DNA from: Brachyhypopomus gauderio
Taxonomy: Eukaryota; Chordata; Actinopteri; Gymnotiformes; Hypopomidae
Direction of reading: 5' to 3'
Length of the DNA: 64,000 nucleotides
NCBI RefSeq assembly: GCF_052324685.1
Contig: NC_135219.1
Span: forward strand, 22,800,316-22,864,315
Numbering within the stretch: the first letter of the stretch is position 1; each line of letters opens with the position of its first letter. Below are positions 11,226-22,899 of this stretch, piece by piece. The notes under the pieces were generated by a model that saw nothing but the letters and a program-made list of their open reading frames with translations, was not told where the DNA came from and ran no database searches. Position numbers and translations under genes: made by a program.

Positions 11226-11586
11226 TGCTGGTTCTCGTTTCCGAGAGTAAATATGCACTATTTACTGAAATTCGTACTATTTTATTATTTAGAACATTCC
11301 TTTATTGTTAGAATTAATATTAATTATACATTTTTATATATTAGATATTATATTTTTATATATTATATATAAATTAGACTTGCCTTTATTTATAAATTCT
11401 GTATATTTACATATTTCAGTATAAGAATGTCTAGAAATCCAGTTTGCAATCTGCAATCTAGAAATAAACTGTACCAAAATCATACCATTGCAAGCACTGT
11501 TTTTATTATACAATAAAAAAAGAACAATAATAAAAAGACAATTCTGGCGTCCACATCTGAAGCTGTGGAATTGATGTGGACGGTGC
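11226..11586. other. AT-rich sequence, possible 3' UTR of the minus-strand gene
   Basis: Very AT-rich. On the minus strand AATAAA-type signals occur near 11390 and 11500, consistent with poly(A) sites for the gene that starts at 13.7 kb. No coding sequence. Confidence 0.4.
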
Positions 11587-13715
11587 TCACGGCTTGAGAG
11601 CGGGCAGTTTGAGGGCGGGCAGTTTGGTGCTAGGCGACAGGGCCGGGAGGGGCGGAGAAAGGCCTTGGCCACGAAGCTTCAGCCTCTCGATCTTGGGTCG
11701 CCGTAACTGGATCTTCTGCTCGGTCTTGTCCTCCGAGGTCAGCTGCGTAACTGCCCTCTCTGCCATTGCTGTGGTCACAGGGTGACAACGAATCAAAAAG
11801 TAAGATACTGGAAGGGGGGAGTTTTTATATAAGCAGCCTTTGACTGTTACGCTGCTAATAATACAGCCATATAAATAGCACCTTCCAGTGTTGAAAAGAC
11901 ATCCTTGAATTATGCCGCTAATACAAAGTATGAGAAAGTCTTAGTATGTGTAGGATGAGAGAAATGTTAGTTGTAAGAACTACATTGGTCATAACAAAGC
12001 AGCTGTCTGCCCCCATTTTTTTCCACTTACTCTTGCGTATAGAAGGTGAAGTCACTCCTGGAGTTACTGATTCCTGGTCTTTAGGCCCATGCGGTTCATG
12101 AAGCCCATTAAAGACCAGTCATCTCTGGTAGGGGAGGTGTTGTGCTGCAGGCTCTTAAGGGGGACCCCGTTGGCTTCATTCTGCTGCAATGTGGTCAACC
12201 TCGTGGTCTCTGTCTCCTCCACCTTCTGCTGCAGTGTGATGGACATTGTGGTCTCTTTCTCCTCCACCTTCTGCTGCAGTGTGGTGGACTTTGTGGTGTC
12301 TTTCTCTTCTCCCTGATTGGGAACAACAATGATGGAGCAGTCAGTGGCTGAAGTGGTCTTGCTGTGTGACTTTGGAAAGGGCCGCGTCCTGATGCGTCGG
12401 ACCAACTGATTCTGGAGATTTTTTCTCAGTCTGTTCTTCAATTTTCTTGTGAAGGCCACGATCTTGGAAATATTTGGCCTACCCCGAACAGCTCGGTTTG
12501 AGAGATGCAGTTGCTTCGAGCATATTGGAAGCTCTCCTGCCGGAGAGGGTGTAGCTCTCTCCTGTGCTGTGTTTTTTTGAGTGCTCTCCTCATGCATGCC
12601 TCCCAGTCCAGGTGAGTCCTTTACCGCACAAGTTCTCCATGATGTTGGTGTCTGCAGGTTCTTGACTTTTTTGTCACCTGAGTCACCTTTACTTGGTTTG
12701 GGTCCAAGCTCATGGAAAACCTGGATGGACTGCGCCAATTGTTGAACAAGTTTCTTTCTACTTGTCTGGCTCACCTCAGTGGACCCAGCGTTTGTGGCAG
12801 CGGATGTTCCTGAGGTGACCTGTTTCCTGTTTTTTCCCTTTCCCTGGATGGTCCTGGCAACAGCCTGTTCAGCATCTGCCCTCTTTTTTTTACTCTCATT
12901 CTTATTATTGGCACCTTTCTCTTTCTTTCTCTTACTAATCTGCCTCTTCCCTGCATCTTTCCTCTCATGTTCTACTGGACTCTTACTCTCACATCTCAAA
13001 TCTTCTCTGTTGTTCTCTTGGCTGCTGGCCTTCCTCTTCCTCTTGCTGTGTGCATGTGATGATTCAGGGTCTCCCACCATCACTGACGTCTTAGGGACTC
13101 CGAGTTCTGTGACGTCCTTTCCTGTGGTCCAGTCATTGTCTTTATGACCTAATCTCTTATGTTGAGGTGAATTGCAGGACCCTTCTTCCTCTATCATCTT
13201 TCTGAGTCTGGCTTCAAAGTTCCCAGGATCATACACATCAAAACTTATTTTACGCTTTGCCTGGTCTGTCCTGCTCTCCTCCTGTTTCCTGAGTGGGACA
13301 AAAGTGCTCTGTGGGCTGGGCATGGTCTGGAGCTGCTGACTCTGGCCAAAGGCTGAGTGGGGGAGTCCTCCTAGAACCATCAGGTTTGGTTGTGGGTAAT
13401 TCCCATAATACGTCCACGGAGACACCAGTGGGGGAACCACACCTCCAAATGTTGGGATGTGTCCTATCCAACAGAAATACTGGCATTGTAATATTGTGTT
13501 TTCACAAATTTAAGGTGGATGCATTGTTGAATACAAACGTATATACTTTAAAACATTTACATTGAAAGTTAGCATCTTAGGATATGTGTTTCTTAGTCAG
13601 TTTTGATCTTTGTAATGTTATTATTAAGGCTTCGTAAGAAATGTTAACCTACCAGCAGCTCTGACAGGATGGACTGGAATGTTCTGGACAGGGTTACCCA
13701 TGAATAGTCCATTTC
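11587..13715 (-). CDS. Uncharacterised Lys/Arg-rich protein, multi-exon
   Basis: I do not recognise this gene. A large minus-strand exon runs from 13463 to about 12064 (about 460 codons, no interruption). Upstream, exon 13715-13653 splices in phase (GLFMGNPVQNIPVHPVRAA, then GHIPTFGGVVPPLVSPWTYY). The N-terminal part is Pro/Gly-rich (YYGNYPQPNLMVLGGLPHSA), followed by SFDVYDPGNFEARLRKMIEE. A long lysine-rich region with likely nuclear signals (KRQISKRKKEKGANNKNESK) comes next, then three roughly 16-residue repeats around TLQQKVEE (12185-12320). The frame ends in KTRNQ plus a TAA that is also part of a possible GTAACT donor. A further candidate exon 11796-11587 (ERAVTQLTSEDKTEQKIQLR ...) follows an acceptor at about 11780; its frame linkage is uncertain. 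Composition suggests a nuclear or chromatin protein, but that is inference only. Further 5' exons are not found; MITEs begin at 13.8 kb. Confidence 0.6.
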
Positions 13716-13812
13716 CTGTTCACAAATTATATTGATTCTTAAATTATATCCAGTCATCTTACAACAGTTCTCAGGACACTTATTTTTTTTAATAGATAAG
13801 AATTACTATTTG

Positions 13813-15035
13813 CAGGGTTGCCAACTCTCACGCATTGAGCGTGAGACACACGCATTTAACCGTCTTCACACGCTCTCACGCCACACATCCGATTTCTCAC
13901 GCTGAAAAAAAATCTAGTTTATTTACCTCTGAACAGTCCTGCACGGATCCGTTTTTTGAGACCCGCACCCACCCATATCCGCAGAGTACAGCACCCACCC
14001 ACCCGCGAACCCGTGGTTCAAAGTTAAATCTGTACCCGCCCGGACCCGTTAATATTTTACCCATTACCCACCCGTACCCGTGAAAAATCACACAAATCGA
14101 AAGTATTGCTATAGAGCACTTTATTTTACAATGCGCCTCTGAAAAAACGTCAGTACAACACAAAATAAAATCTAATGTTGCGGTGCAGGAACAGTAGGCT
14201 ATTCCTATCTAAAAGTAGCAACTGGTAAAACGCAAGAAAATGTATGTAGCCAACCGGTGCCATAACACAATGCAAAACGAGAGGGAACAAATGCCAGTAT
14301 AACAACTAAATAAAATCGCATAGGTTCACGGTGGTAGTAGTTTCCTATCTGCTGTGGTGGGAGCAGCACGCTAAGTTCTCTCTCCTCATTTTTCTTTGTT
14401 CTAGCACGGCCACCCATTTAGCTTTGAAACCACCAAGCAAGCTACAATAAATGCCCGGTACTGCGTTATAACCAGCCTCTGCTCATGTTTCCGCTGGAAA
14501 AGAACCGAAGTTTGGGTATTACCCCAGAACGGGTGAAGAGTAAAGTTCAGCCCGCTCTGGCCAACGGAGCTACGGTATAAGTAAGCTCCCCTGAGCTTCG
14601 CCACCACCATCGGGAGGCGCTAATCAGGCAAAAGGTAACACTATGTTCATTACGTAGCAAATAAAAGCCTACTAAAAATGACCACATATTCATGTGCTAC
14701 CCACCCGTATTTAACTTACCCGCCCGCATACCCACCCGTAAAATTGCGGTATGTGTAAAACCCACCCGTTTCAGCATATTACCCGACCCGGTGCAGGACT
14801 CTACCTCTGATCCATATGATTCAATGAGTTACTAGTTCGCTCTGGCGCCAACCACTGGCGATCGATCGATCGCGATATAATACTTAATTTGTATCCGTTT
14901 TACACCCCGCCCGGTGACAATTTAACCCGCCACCCGTCAACAACTTACGTTCGCAACCCCGTCAATAATTTACACTCGACCCCCCCTCCAAGTTCAAATC
15001 TCACTCCAAGTGAAGTTCAGAAGTTGGCAACCCTG
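13813..15035. mobile_element. hAT-type MITE (CAGGGTTGCCAA family), carrying a nested hAT element
   Basis: Ends CAGGGTTGCCAACTCTCACG and GTTGGCAACCCTG; flanking TATTTG is repeated (13807-13812, 15036-15041). Contains the TATCGCGATCGAT core (about 14868, on the minus strand relative to 3.95 kb). Without its 870-bp insertion the element would be about 350 bp. Confidence 0.8.
13933..14802. mobile_element. Nested non-autonomous hAT element
   Basis: Exact 8-bp target duplication ACCTCTGA (13925-13932, 14803-14810); the uninterrupted target is visible in the sister MITE at 3865-4109. Ends ACAGTCCTGCACGG and CCGGTGCAGGACTCT form the inverted termini. Both flanks of the interior are rich in CCCACCCGTACCCG-like repeats; no transposase domain is recognised in the middle. 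Confidence 0.85.
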
Positions 15036-15230
15036 TATTTGTCATTTTACAAAAGAAGAATACGTGAAATGGAGTCTCACTATACCTGTGTACAAAAGGT
15101 GGTTGTCATCAAAACTCATATCGAAAACACAATCTTAATCAAAAGTACAAACTTTTGAGGTGAGAAAGTTCTGTTTGTAGATATACACGTGTGAATAACA
15201 TTTATATGGCGCGTTTTTGACGCAACAATT

Positions 15231-15347
15231 GATTTCGAACTAAATGTAGGCTTACTGTTGTCATAGTAATTTATCAACAGAACAGTGCTCAAGTGTTCTA
15301 TTGATTAATTACCATGGCAACAGTAAGCCTACATTTAGTTCGAAATC
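15231..15347. repeat. Long perfect-stem hairpin (palindromic MITE-like)
   Basis: 15231-15270 is complementary to 15308-15347 (40 bp, 2 mismatches). The spacer itself folds (TTATCAACAGAACA against TGTTCTATTGATTA), leaving a 9-nt loop, so the full stem is about 54 bp. No flanking target duplication was found. Confidence 0.85.
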
Positions 15348-16890
15348 ATTTTTTGTTACAAAATAAATGAAGAAAATTCAAGACATTCATAATGAATATG
15401 CTTTAATACGGACTGTGTCTTCCGCCAAAAAGTAGTTCCACAACAAGTGAACTGAACAGTTCCCTGGCCTACCTAAAAAATAAAATAATGATTAACTACA
15501 AGACAGCTGCTGATACTGTAAAGCTCACCCTTTGTAGTGCAGATAGAGCCATATAACTGCCTAAGTATTAAGTTTAAGCTCAGCCTTTTCAAATGTTCCC
15601 AAATTGACCTTAAAGTCATTTTGTAAGAGCCAGTCCATGAAACACTTTGTAGCCCACTTTGTCAAATTCTATTTTGTTCATTTCGAGCCAGTTCCAGTGC
15701 GTTCAGTTGTTCTCACAAACGCTAGAACACTTAGAACACTTCTAAACCAATCAGATTGTGAGGTCGGAACTAATTTGTATAAAATCCCTATAGCGCACGG
15801 CCTCGAGTGGATTATTCTTTTTATAAAATACAAAATACAATATAACAAAATGCTCCAATGTTTAATGATATGAAGTTGATTTGTGTGTGCAGTAAATAAT
15901 TCTTATAGTTCTTCTGTGAAGTAGTTAGGGTAGTTTGGTTATGGTTTCCATCTCACGACATTTAAAGAGTAAACAATTAACATTTCAATTAACATTAACA
16001 TTTTCCCACAACTACATTTTACATCACATCACAGATGTAATTAACAGCATTTACATGATCACCTTTAGGTTGACTCTCTGTTGAGGGCCTATATACCAAC
16101 AAATTTTTATCTTCGAGAGGGACCTCAGCAGTTAGTCTTACTGATCAATGTTGTCAAAACATCACAAAATGTAGCAATTGCTGAATGTACAATGTGTAGA
16201 ATCATTTTATTCTTGTTATATGAACACGTAGGCTAAACGATTGCATCAGATCAAAGACATACATACCCAGAGATCTTGTCATTATCAACCTCTTCTCCAA
16301 ATTATGAATATAAAAACATTTATGTTTTAAGTTGAATCAGTCAGCTGATCTAAGGCTGGCTTAATTGGGTAGTGTATGGGGCCTAGGATGTGGTTGTTAT
16401 GAAAATATTTTTTTCTTCATTATAGCTCTGAACTCTGGAATATTGGTGTGCTGCAGGAAGTAATTCAAGGCTGGTGTCCCTTGTTTTGGAATGTGGTTTT
16501 CCTTCTGCAAGTGGTTCGTCATCTGTTCAGGAATTCATGCAGCAAACTGTGGTTGTAGTGGACTGATGCATGTGTGCATTTTCCTGGTGCTTGAAAACAG
16601 AACAAATCACACCACCACCACTCCAGACCCAATCAGGGAGGGGTTCAACTCACATATGGGTTTAGCTCATTCAACACATAGATGTTAACATGACAACACT
16701 CTGACAACAATATTAGAGAATTAGAGACATACATAAAAGAAGAAGTGATGTGAATGATAAATAATTCTAATCTTATTCTTAAGAGCCCTACACTTCTTGA
16801 TGGTCAATAATAGTAGTCCAGGACTGTGGAAATACAGCCATAGCAGGGGGGAATTCGGGGTGGTGAGAGGAGCCAGGGCAGTGGGTTGAT
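15348..16890. other. Non-coding stretch
   Basis: AT-rich, with short open frames only. No exon with supporting borders recognised. A CACCACCACCACTCC tract lies near 16610. Confidence 0.4.
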
Positions 16891-17100
16891 CCTTCCTCAT
16901 AACTGGGTAGGCAGGAGGTGGCTGGCTTAGGGGGGATAGCAGGAAAGGCTTGTCTCTCCGCGTCTCAATATTTCTCGGGTAGGAGGGCAGCCAATTGGAA
17001 AAGAAACAGGGGCGATTCGCTGTGCATGGGACTATATGTGGGACAGAGGACATTTAAACATTTCTAGAGTGTGACAGCAACTCCAGCATTAAATTATTAC
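16891..17100 (+). repeat. Interspersed repeat shared with 7.4-7.6 kb
   Basis: Second copy of the repeat described at 7380-7590; ends at GACAGCAACTCCAGCATTAA and then diverges from it. Confidence 0.55.
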
Positions 17101-17337
17101 AGCCCAGCTAAAAGGGCAGAACCAGAAATTAACACAGACGTGGGAGCATCCTGAGACATTGGCATCCATCCACTACACTGTCAACCAACTGCTAAACTAA
17201 ATAAGTAAATGTTAAACCTAGACTTAAAGATTGAGACTGTGTCACAGTCCAGTTAGTTGGGGGATCTTATTAGAAAAGGCTCTTCTACTTGCTGTTACCT
17301 TATTAATTATTGGAACTAATAAGAAGCCAGCATGTGA

Positions 17338-17667
17338 TCATAGTAGATGTGGGGGTTCATAGTCCAGTAGGATGCCAAGATTTTGGGCTACTGAGCCAGG
17401 TGTAATGGGGTAGTCTGCCAGATTTAGCATTAGATCTGGTATTTTCTGTCTTGCGGCCTTTGGGCTCAGAAGGAGAACCTCAGTTTTGTCACTATTAAGT
17501 TGGAGGAAGTTTAGCGACATCCAGCAGTTAACATCTCTTACGCAGGCCTCAATTTTTCCTAATGTGGATTTGTCCTCATGTTTGGCTGAAATGCAAAGTT
17601 GGGTGTCATCTGCATAGCAGTGAAAATTGACACCATGTTTGCTTATAACTATGCCCAATGGTAGCAT
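17338..17667 (-). mobile_element. LINE reverse-transcriptase fragment (L2/CR1-type)
   Basis: Minus-strand frame of about 100 codons with the RT catalytic block [13 protein letters not shown] followed by [40 protein letters not shown] and [12 protein letters not shown]. Same family as 7561-11030. Sequence to the left (17100-17340) is probably more of the same LINE. Confidence 0.8.
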
Positions 17668-18658
17668 ATATAACGTAAATAATAGTGGATAATAGAGATG
17701 TGAGTTGCCAGGTTATTTTTTTTACTTGAGTTGAAGGTTGCTTTTTTTCTAATTTTTTCAGAGTGAGGTTATGCTTTTGCAAATAATAAAATAATAATTT
17801 AAAGGCTTTTAACATATTTTACCCAGGGGTGCCAATATTTCTGGAGGGCGATGTATCAAATATGGGATATTGTCACAATTTGTGACAAAATCATCCTTCA
17901 AAAGTTATTCATGTAGATTATTTTCAAAAACCTTTGCTTATGCACATTACATGACTGACTGGTTGGCCCATGAATAATTGTTTACAAGGAAAATAGTGAA
18001 TCCCTCAAATTATATACTGGATACATTCAACCTAAGACATGTTAACCTGTAACTCACTAATAATGGTTACATGAGTAACACTGAAAGTAAACCAGAAGAC
18101 AATATGACTCCCTTGCAATTAAAAAACAAAACGATGTTCCTGATTCACTTCTTGTTAAGGCTCCTTATTCTGTCCAGCTGTCTGTGGTCTCTACTCCAGG
18201 GAGAAGCACTGGAGACCTACATGATGGAGAGTAAGAAAGAGGCAGAAAAGCAAAATAAAGACCAAACACGGTTCAGTGTTTTTCTGAGAAATGAGTGATG
18301 TGTTAGGGTTACACAAATCTCAAAAGATGAAACATCAGATGACCTGAAAACGCCATCCGTATTGATGGAAATACCCTTAAACTCTCTGCTTACCCCTGTT
18401 TGCTGCAAAACACACACAGAGTAAAAATAAGTAAAAATGCCTTTAGAATTAATTTTACAAAAAACTCACGAATAAGTCTAAATGCAATCAGGCAGGAGGA
18501 AGCACTAATATATAATAATAAGCACTAATATAATAATAAGAGGAAGCAAAAATATTCTGTACTGATGACGCTGTGCTGAATTACCAGAGGACATGATGAT
18601 GAGTCTGATTAATGAGACAAGCTAGTTAAAACCATTTATAGTCCAGACTCTTAGTTAC
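17668..18658. other. Non-coding stretch
   Basis: No supported gene. A 75-codon open frame at 18071-18298 (LLRLLILSSCLWSLLQG) has no visible relatives or splice context. CACTAATATA units are repeated near 18510-18530. Confidence 0.35.
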
Positions 18659-18865
18659 CTTAATGGCATTTGATATAGAAGAGATGATGTTGCACCACGT
18701 GACCAGCGTGAATGGTCCATGTAAGGTTCTCTTTATGTCAAGGAACTTGAAGGTGCAGATCTTCTCTACTGAGAACCCCACAGGTTCATCAGGTCCCTCG
18801 TCACACAGCAATATTTCCCTGAGGCATATTAAGTAGCAGTTCTTCATCTTACATCTCATGAGACC
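18659..18865 (-). CDS. Exon-like open frame, unrecognised
   Basis: On the minus strand a 207-bp open segment is bounded by an AG acceptor (after GATGAGGCAG) and a GTAACT donor. It encodes LREILLCDEGPDEPVGFSVE, ICTFKFLDIKRTLHGPFTLV and TWCNIISSISNAIK. Codon use looks protein-like, but I recognise no family and see no neighbouring exons in phase. It may be one exon of a host gene or a relic. Confidence 0.3.
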
Positions 18866-19101
18866 TGCCTCATCATTTTATGAAGTTTGTTGTCTAAAGA
18901 GGTACATTCACAAGCACTACACTGGCTAGTGGGGAGCAGTGGATGCACCATTTTTTTCTTGCGTGAGACACAGTAACATTTTGTCAAAGCTACGAGCTAA
19001 ACAGAAGAACTGCTTTGCTGTTGGCTGGTCAGAGGTCCAACATGCTACTGCACTGGTGTCTTTATACTTTGTTTTCCAAATAGTTGTAAGTAAGTGTGTC
19101 A

Positions 19102-19285
19102 TACAGTGGGGAAAATAAGTATTTAGTCAGTCACCAATTGTGCAAGTTCTCCCACTTAAAAAGATGAGAGAGGCCTGTAATTGACATCATAGGTAGACCT
19201 CAACTATGAGAGACAAAATGTGAAAAAAAATTGAGAAAATCATTTTGTCTGACTTTTAAAGAATTTATTTGCAAATATATTTGCA
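19102..19285 (+). mobile_element. Tc1-like transposon, terminal fragment
   Basis: Starts TACAGTGGGGAAAATAAGTA and continues with CCAATTGTGCAAGTTCTCCC and AAAGATGAGAGAGGCC, the well-known 5' inverted-repeat end of salmonid/teleost Tc1-like elements. The transposase and the other end are missing. Confidence 0.85.
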
Positions 19286-19419
19286 AACTGTATTTATTGT
19301 GTATGTAATGTGTAACAGTGTCCTGTGTCATAACTACATCTCTGCTGTTTGTAACAAACCAAACTGTGAAAATCGGGTAAAGATTCGCAGAGTTGTGATT
19401 ATTATAGTTATATTATACT

Positions 19420-19684
19420 CAGGGCTCTCAAGTTTTGAATTCTTTTCAGAGTGTGAGAGTGGGTGGCGAACGTAAGTTGTTGAGCGGGGCGGGGGGGGGT
19501 GGTGAACATTGTTGTTGTATTTCGCGATCGATCGCCAGTGGAGGGCGACATATATATATGGATCAGAGGTAAATAAACTAGATTTTTTTTTTCGCCGTGT
19601 GAAATCTGAAGTGTGGCGTGAGAGCGTGTGAAGACGGTAAGATGCGTATGTCACACGCTCAATGCGTGAGACTTGAGAACACTG
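19420..19684. mobile_element. hAT-type MITE (relative of the CAGGGTTGCCAA family)
   Basis: Ends CAGGGCTCTCAAGT and ACTTGAGAACACTG, flanked by TTATACT on both sides (19413-19419, 19685-19691). Shares the CGCGATCGATCG core and the CACACGCTCAATGCGTGAG arm with 3865-4109 and 13813-15035, but has altered tips. Confidence 0.8.
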
Positions 19685-20149
19685 TTATACTCCTTTTTCA
19701 GTACAAATATATGTACTTGGAGCGCAAGGGAGACCCATCCAATATGGCGGCCACCTGTTACGTCAGCGCCAATAGGCGGTGTCAGTCCGTGAAGCGTCTA
19801 TGTATATTATGTCTATGGCACCATCCACCACTGGACATACAAGCACACACACATTCATGCACACACACTCACACAACTCTTTTTTTGAACATCAAGAGAC
19901 ACACACAGTCACACATGTACAAATGTATTGGCCTTCAAATGTACTTAAGTACTGAAAGTAAAAGTAAAGGCTCTAATATTTAGCACTATGAACTGCATGA
20001 AAAACGATGGTAAAACTAATCAGCTCTTAGGGCGCACTCACACGGGTCATTCACAGTAAAAAAAAAAGTGTCTCTTGGTCTCTGATGGGTTGGCCACCCC
20101 TTTTCATCATTTACCTCTTGCCCCTTGGCAATATATTTGGCTCATATAA

Positions 20150-21045
20150 TATTGATTTACACTGCTACGCAGATGATACCAGCTCTACTTATCTGGTAAA
20201 CCAGGCACCTGTTCCCACGCTCATCCCTTTCAAACTGTCTATCTGAAATAAAAACCTGTTTTGCATCTAATTTCCTAAAACTTATATAGTGATAAAACTG
20301 AAATGTTGCTCTGTGGTTCAAAATCTACAATATCTAAAGTTCACAGTTTCTCCATGCCAATTGAGTCTGGGTGTCATCCTAGATAGCACTTTATACTTTC
20401 ACTCGCACATCAGTAATATAACCCAGTCTGCATATTTTCATCTGTGTAACATCAACCGTCTATGCCCCTCCCTCACCCCCCATACTGCATCTATACTTGT
20501 TCATAACCTTGTTACCTCCCGTATTGACTACTGCAATTCTCTCCTGTTTGGCCTTCTGTATAAGTCCCTCCATAAGATTCAGCTGGTTCAGAATACAGCT
20601 GCTCGTATTATTTCTAAAACTCCTTCATTCCAACACATTACAACAACTCCACTTCAACAACTCCACTGGCTTCCTGTTAAATATAGAATACATTTCAAAA
20701 TCTGTCTCTTTACATTCAAGGCCATCCATAATCTTGTCCCCCCATATCTGTCAAATCTTCTCAATATTGCATCTTCCTCCCTCTCGCTCAGATCCTCCTC
20801 TTCCACTCATCTCTCTGTGCCTCCTGCTCGTATGAGTACCATGGGAAGCAGCTTTCAGTCGCTCTGCTCCCAAACCCTGGAACTCCCTCCCACCTGACAT
20901 CCATAAAAATTGATTCTCTTCCTCTTTTTAAATCTAGACTCAAAACTCACCTGTTCAAAATAGCCTATTCCCTGTGATTTACTTTATTGTCTATTGAGTG
21001 TTGTGAAAGGCGCTTTTAAATAAAATGTATTATTATTATTATGAT
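20150..21045 (+). mobile_element. L2-type LINE, 3' part of ORF2 and tail
   Basis: Begins around the RT motif HCYADDT (about 20160) and reads through [58 protein letters not shown] and [17 protein letters not shown], typical of the C-terminal domain of L2/Maui-type ORF2. The frame shifts near 20890. It ends in GGCGCTTTTAAATAAAATG plus an ATT tail. A 5'-truncated, dead insertion. Confidence 0.85.
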
Positions 21046-21273
21046 GTATACAATGCTAATATCGGAATTAATTTAATATACACAAAGAAGCGGTTTGCTG
21101 CGAGATATTGTTAGGTTTCTCATTAAATGGCTTCAATAATATCTAAGTATAATCATGCTCTGGAGCTCTGTTCACTGAATTCCAAACACATGTTCCCATG
21201 AAGCTCAGCCAATCAGAATGAGCGCTCCAGGTCCTTCACTAACTCCGCCCCTCACTGTCTCTGCTCTTTGCAG

Positions 21274-21396
21274 GAGCTGGAGGAGAGCTTCCACATTAGC
21301 AGGATGGAGCAGATCGCCTTTGAATTCAATGTGCTGGTGTCTCTAGAGATGGTCCTCTACCTGCCCGAGAGCAGGTCACAACGCACTACCACCTGA
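21274..21396 (+). CDS. Cables-like C-terminal exon
   Basis: A single 41-codon exon preceded by a pyrimidine-rich tract and CAG: ELEESFHISRMEQIAFEFNV, LVSLEMVLYLPESRS, then stop TGA. The pattern (E-x-F-x-x-SR-x-x-x-IAFEF-x-VLV-x-LE-x-x-LYLPE) resembles the end of the cyclin-box region of CABLES1/2, adaptor proteins linking CDK and ABL kinases. The usual last residues after LPE are replaced by a short unrelated tail. No upstream exons are recognised; LINE sequence ends only 230 bp away. Possibly an orphan exon; family assignment is from memory. Confidence 0.4.
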   Translation, partial: ELEESFHISRMEQIAFEFNVLVSLEMVLYLPESRSQRTTT

Positions 21397-21654
21397 GCCT
21401 TCCAGTCCCAGCCAGCCCAGCCAGAACTGACGCCCCCTTTGAGTGGGTGTGGTTTTGCAGACCGGCCTCAGGGAGGACTTCAGCACAACACTAAGTGCTT
21501 GTGGGTTAAATTGAACATTTGTTCTTGCTTTTTGTGTTTGTTTTTGGGTCTTATGCGAGGGTAATTAAATGACAGTAATATTAGCTAAAGCACTTAAATC
21601 AACTCCAAACACTCAAATAATAAGAGAGATTTCCTTAAACCTCTCTTTAAACAT

Positions 21655-21895
21655 TATCTGTAGAACCAGCCTGCGCACCACGGACTTGTGCTAACGGGCC
21701 ACCCAATGGAGGATGAGTTCCCTTTTGAGTCTTGGTCCTCCCAAGGTTTCTTCCTAATCCCCACCACCATAGGGAGTTTTTCCTTGCCACTGTCGCCTTG
21801 GCTTGCTCATTAGGGATCTGGACCCATACGATTGTAAAGCTGCTTTGTGACGTGTTGTGAAAGCTATATAAATAAATTTGACTTTGACTATACAA
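21655..21895 (+). mobile_element. Non-LTR 3'-end repeat (teleost LINE/SINE tail)
   Basis: Contains CCCAAGGTTTCTTCCT, GGGAGTTTTTCCTTGCCACT, TGGCTTGCTCATTAGGGAT and TGTAAAGCTGCTTTGTGACG, ending GCTATATAAATAAATTTGAC. This is the common 3' module of fish LINEs and the SINEs that borrow it. Confidence 0.8.
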
Positions 21896-22403
21896 CAAAA
21901 ATAACTTCTATGTTTAATTTACAGTAGAACTATAATCCACACACTGAAACAGCATATATAATTTACTATAGCTATAAATTATTATACATCTAAGCATTCC
22001 TGCTTTTAACCTATTAATGGTGATTATGTGTATAATTTTATGCAATGTATGTTTTTTTTTTTAATAGTTTGTCACTTGTACTACATCACTGTCCCACTAG
22101 TGGGCAGTATTTGACAGGGAGCTGTGTTGAGACCAGAGACCGTATGTATATATATATATATATATATACATATACTCTCAGAGGGCCTAAAAATATTCTT
22201 AAAACATAAATATATATAATATAATTTATCCAATTTTATTTAATCCACTTACAGTTTGACAATCGACATCTAAACAATTAGAAAAATATAAGCAAATACA
22301 TTATTCACCCGTGTCAATCCAGAATTAGACAGATGATGTAATGTGAATTATGGTGATTTATTTATTTATTTTTTCTCTAACCTTAAAATGATCCCTTTAA
22401 GGT

Positions 22404-22658
22404 CACGGGTCGGCAACCCGCGGCTCCGGAGCCGCATGCAGCTCTTTATCCCTCTGATGCGGCTCAGCTTTTGAATAGAATTAATGAGTATTTAATTAAC
22501 GTATATTATTTTTGAGACTTTAAAAAATGTTCGGGTGGAATTTCACAAATGTCCGGTATTTACTTTCGCTTTGCTTGAGTGACATGTCATCGTCACTGAA
22601 ATAAATTTCCAATTATTTTGCTTTTGTGGCTCAGAGTCAAAAAGGTTGCCGACCCCTG
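22404..22658. mobile_element. hAT MITE inside copy 1
   Basis: Ends CACGGGTCGGCAACCC and GGTTGCCGACCCCTG, flanked by TTTAAGGT and CTTTAGGT (imperfect 8-bp duplication). Interior TGCGGCTCAGCTTTTGAATA. Same insertion as 54566-54821 in the inverted copy. Confidence 0.85.
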
Positions 22659-22899
22659 CTTTAGGTCATGCTAGTCTGTAAATATTGGCTGCAATGTTAA
22701 GGTACAGTGCAATATGATTAATTGTATAAAATGCTTTCACTTTTATATGTAAAATTGACACAACACAATACAACATTATGTATTTCTTAACTTTTACTGT
22801 ATTTGTAAAAAAAATTAATGAATACAATAGTAATACAATTGACAGAATAAATTGAAATTGTTTTAATTGTTCATGAGTTCATGTATTCATTATGATTTT

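Noticed and set aside
12089-12351. Plus-strand Leu/Cys/Ser/Val-rich frames
   Set aside because: Antisense shadows of the 48-bp repeats in the minus-strand gene.
16721-17053. 110-codon minus-strand frame
   Set aside because: Overlaps an interspersed repeat also found at 7.4 kb; no domain and no splice context.
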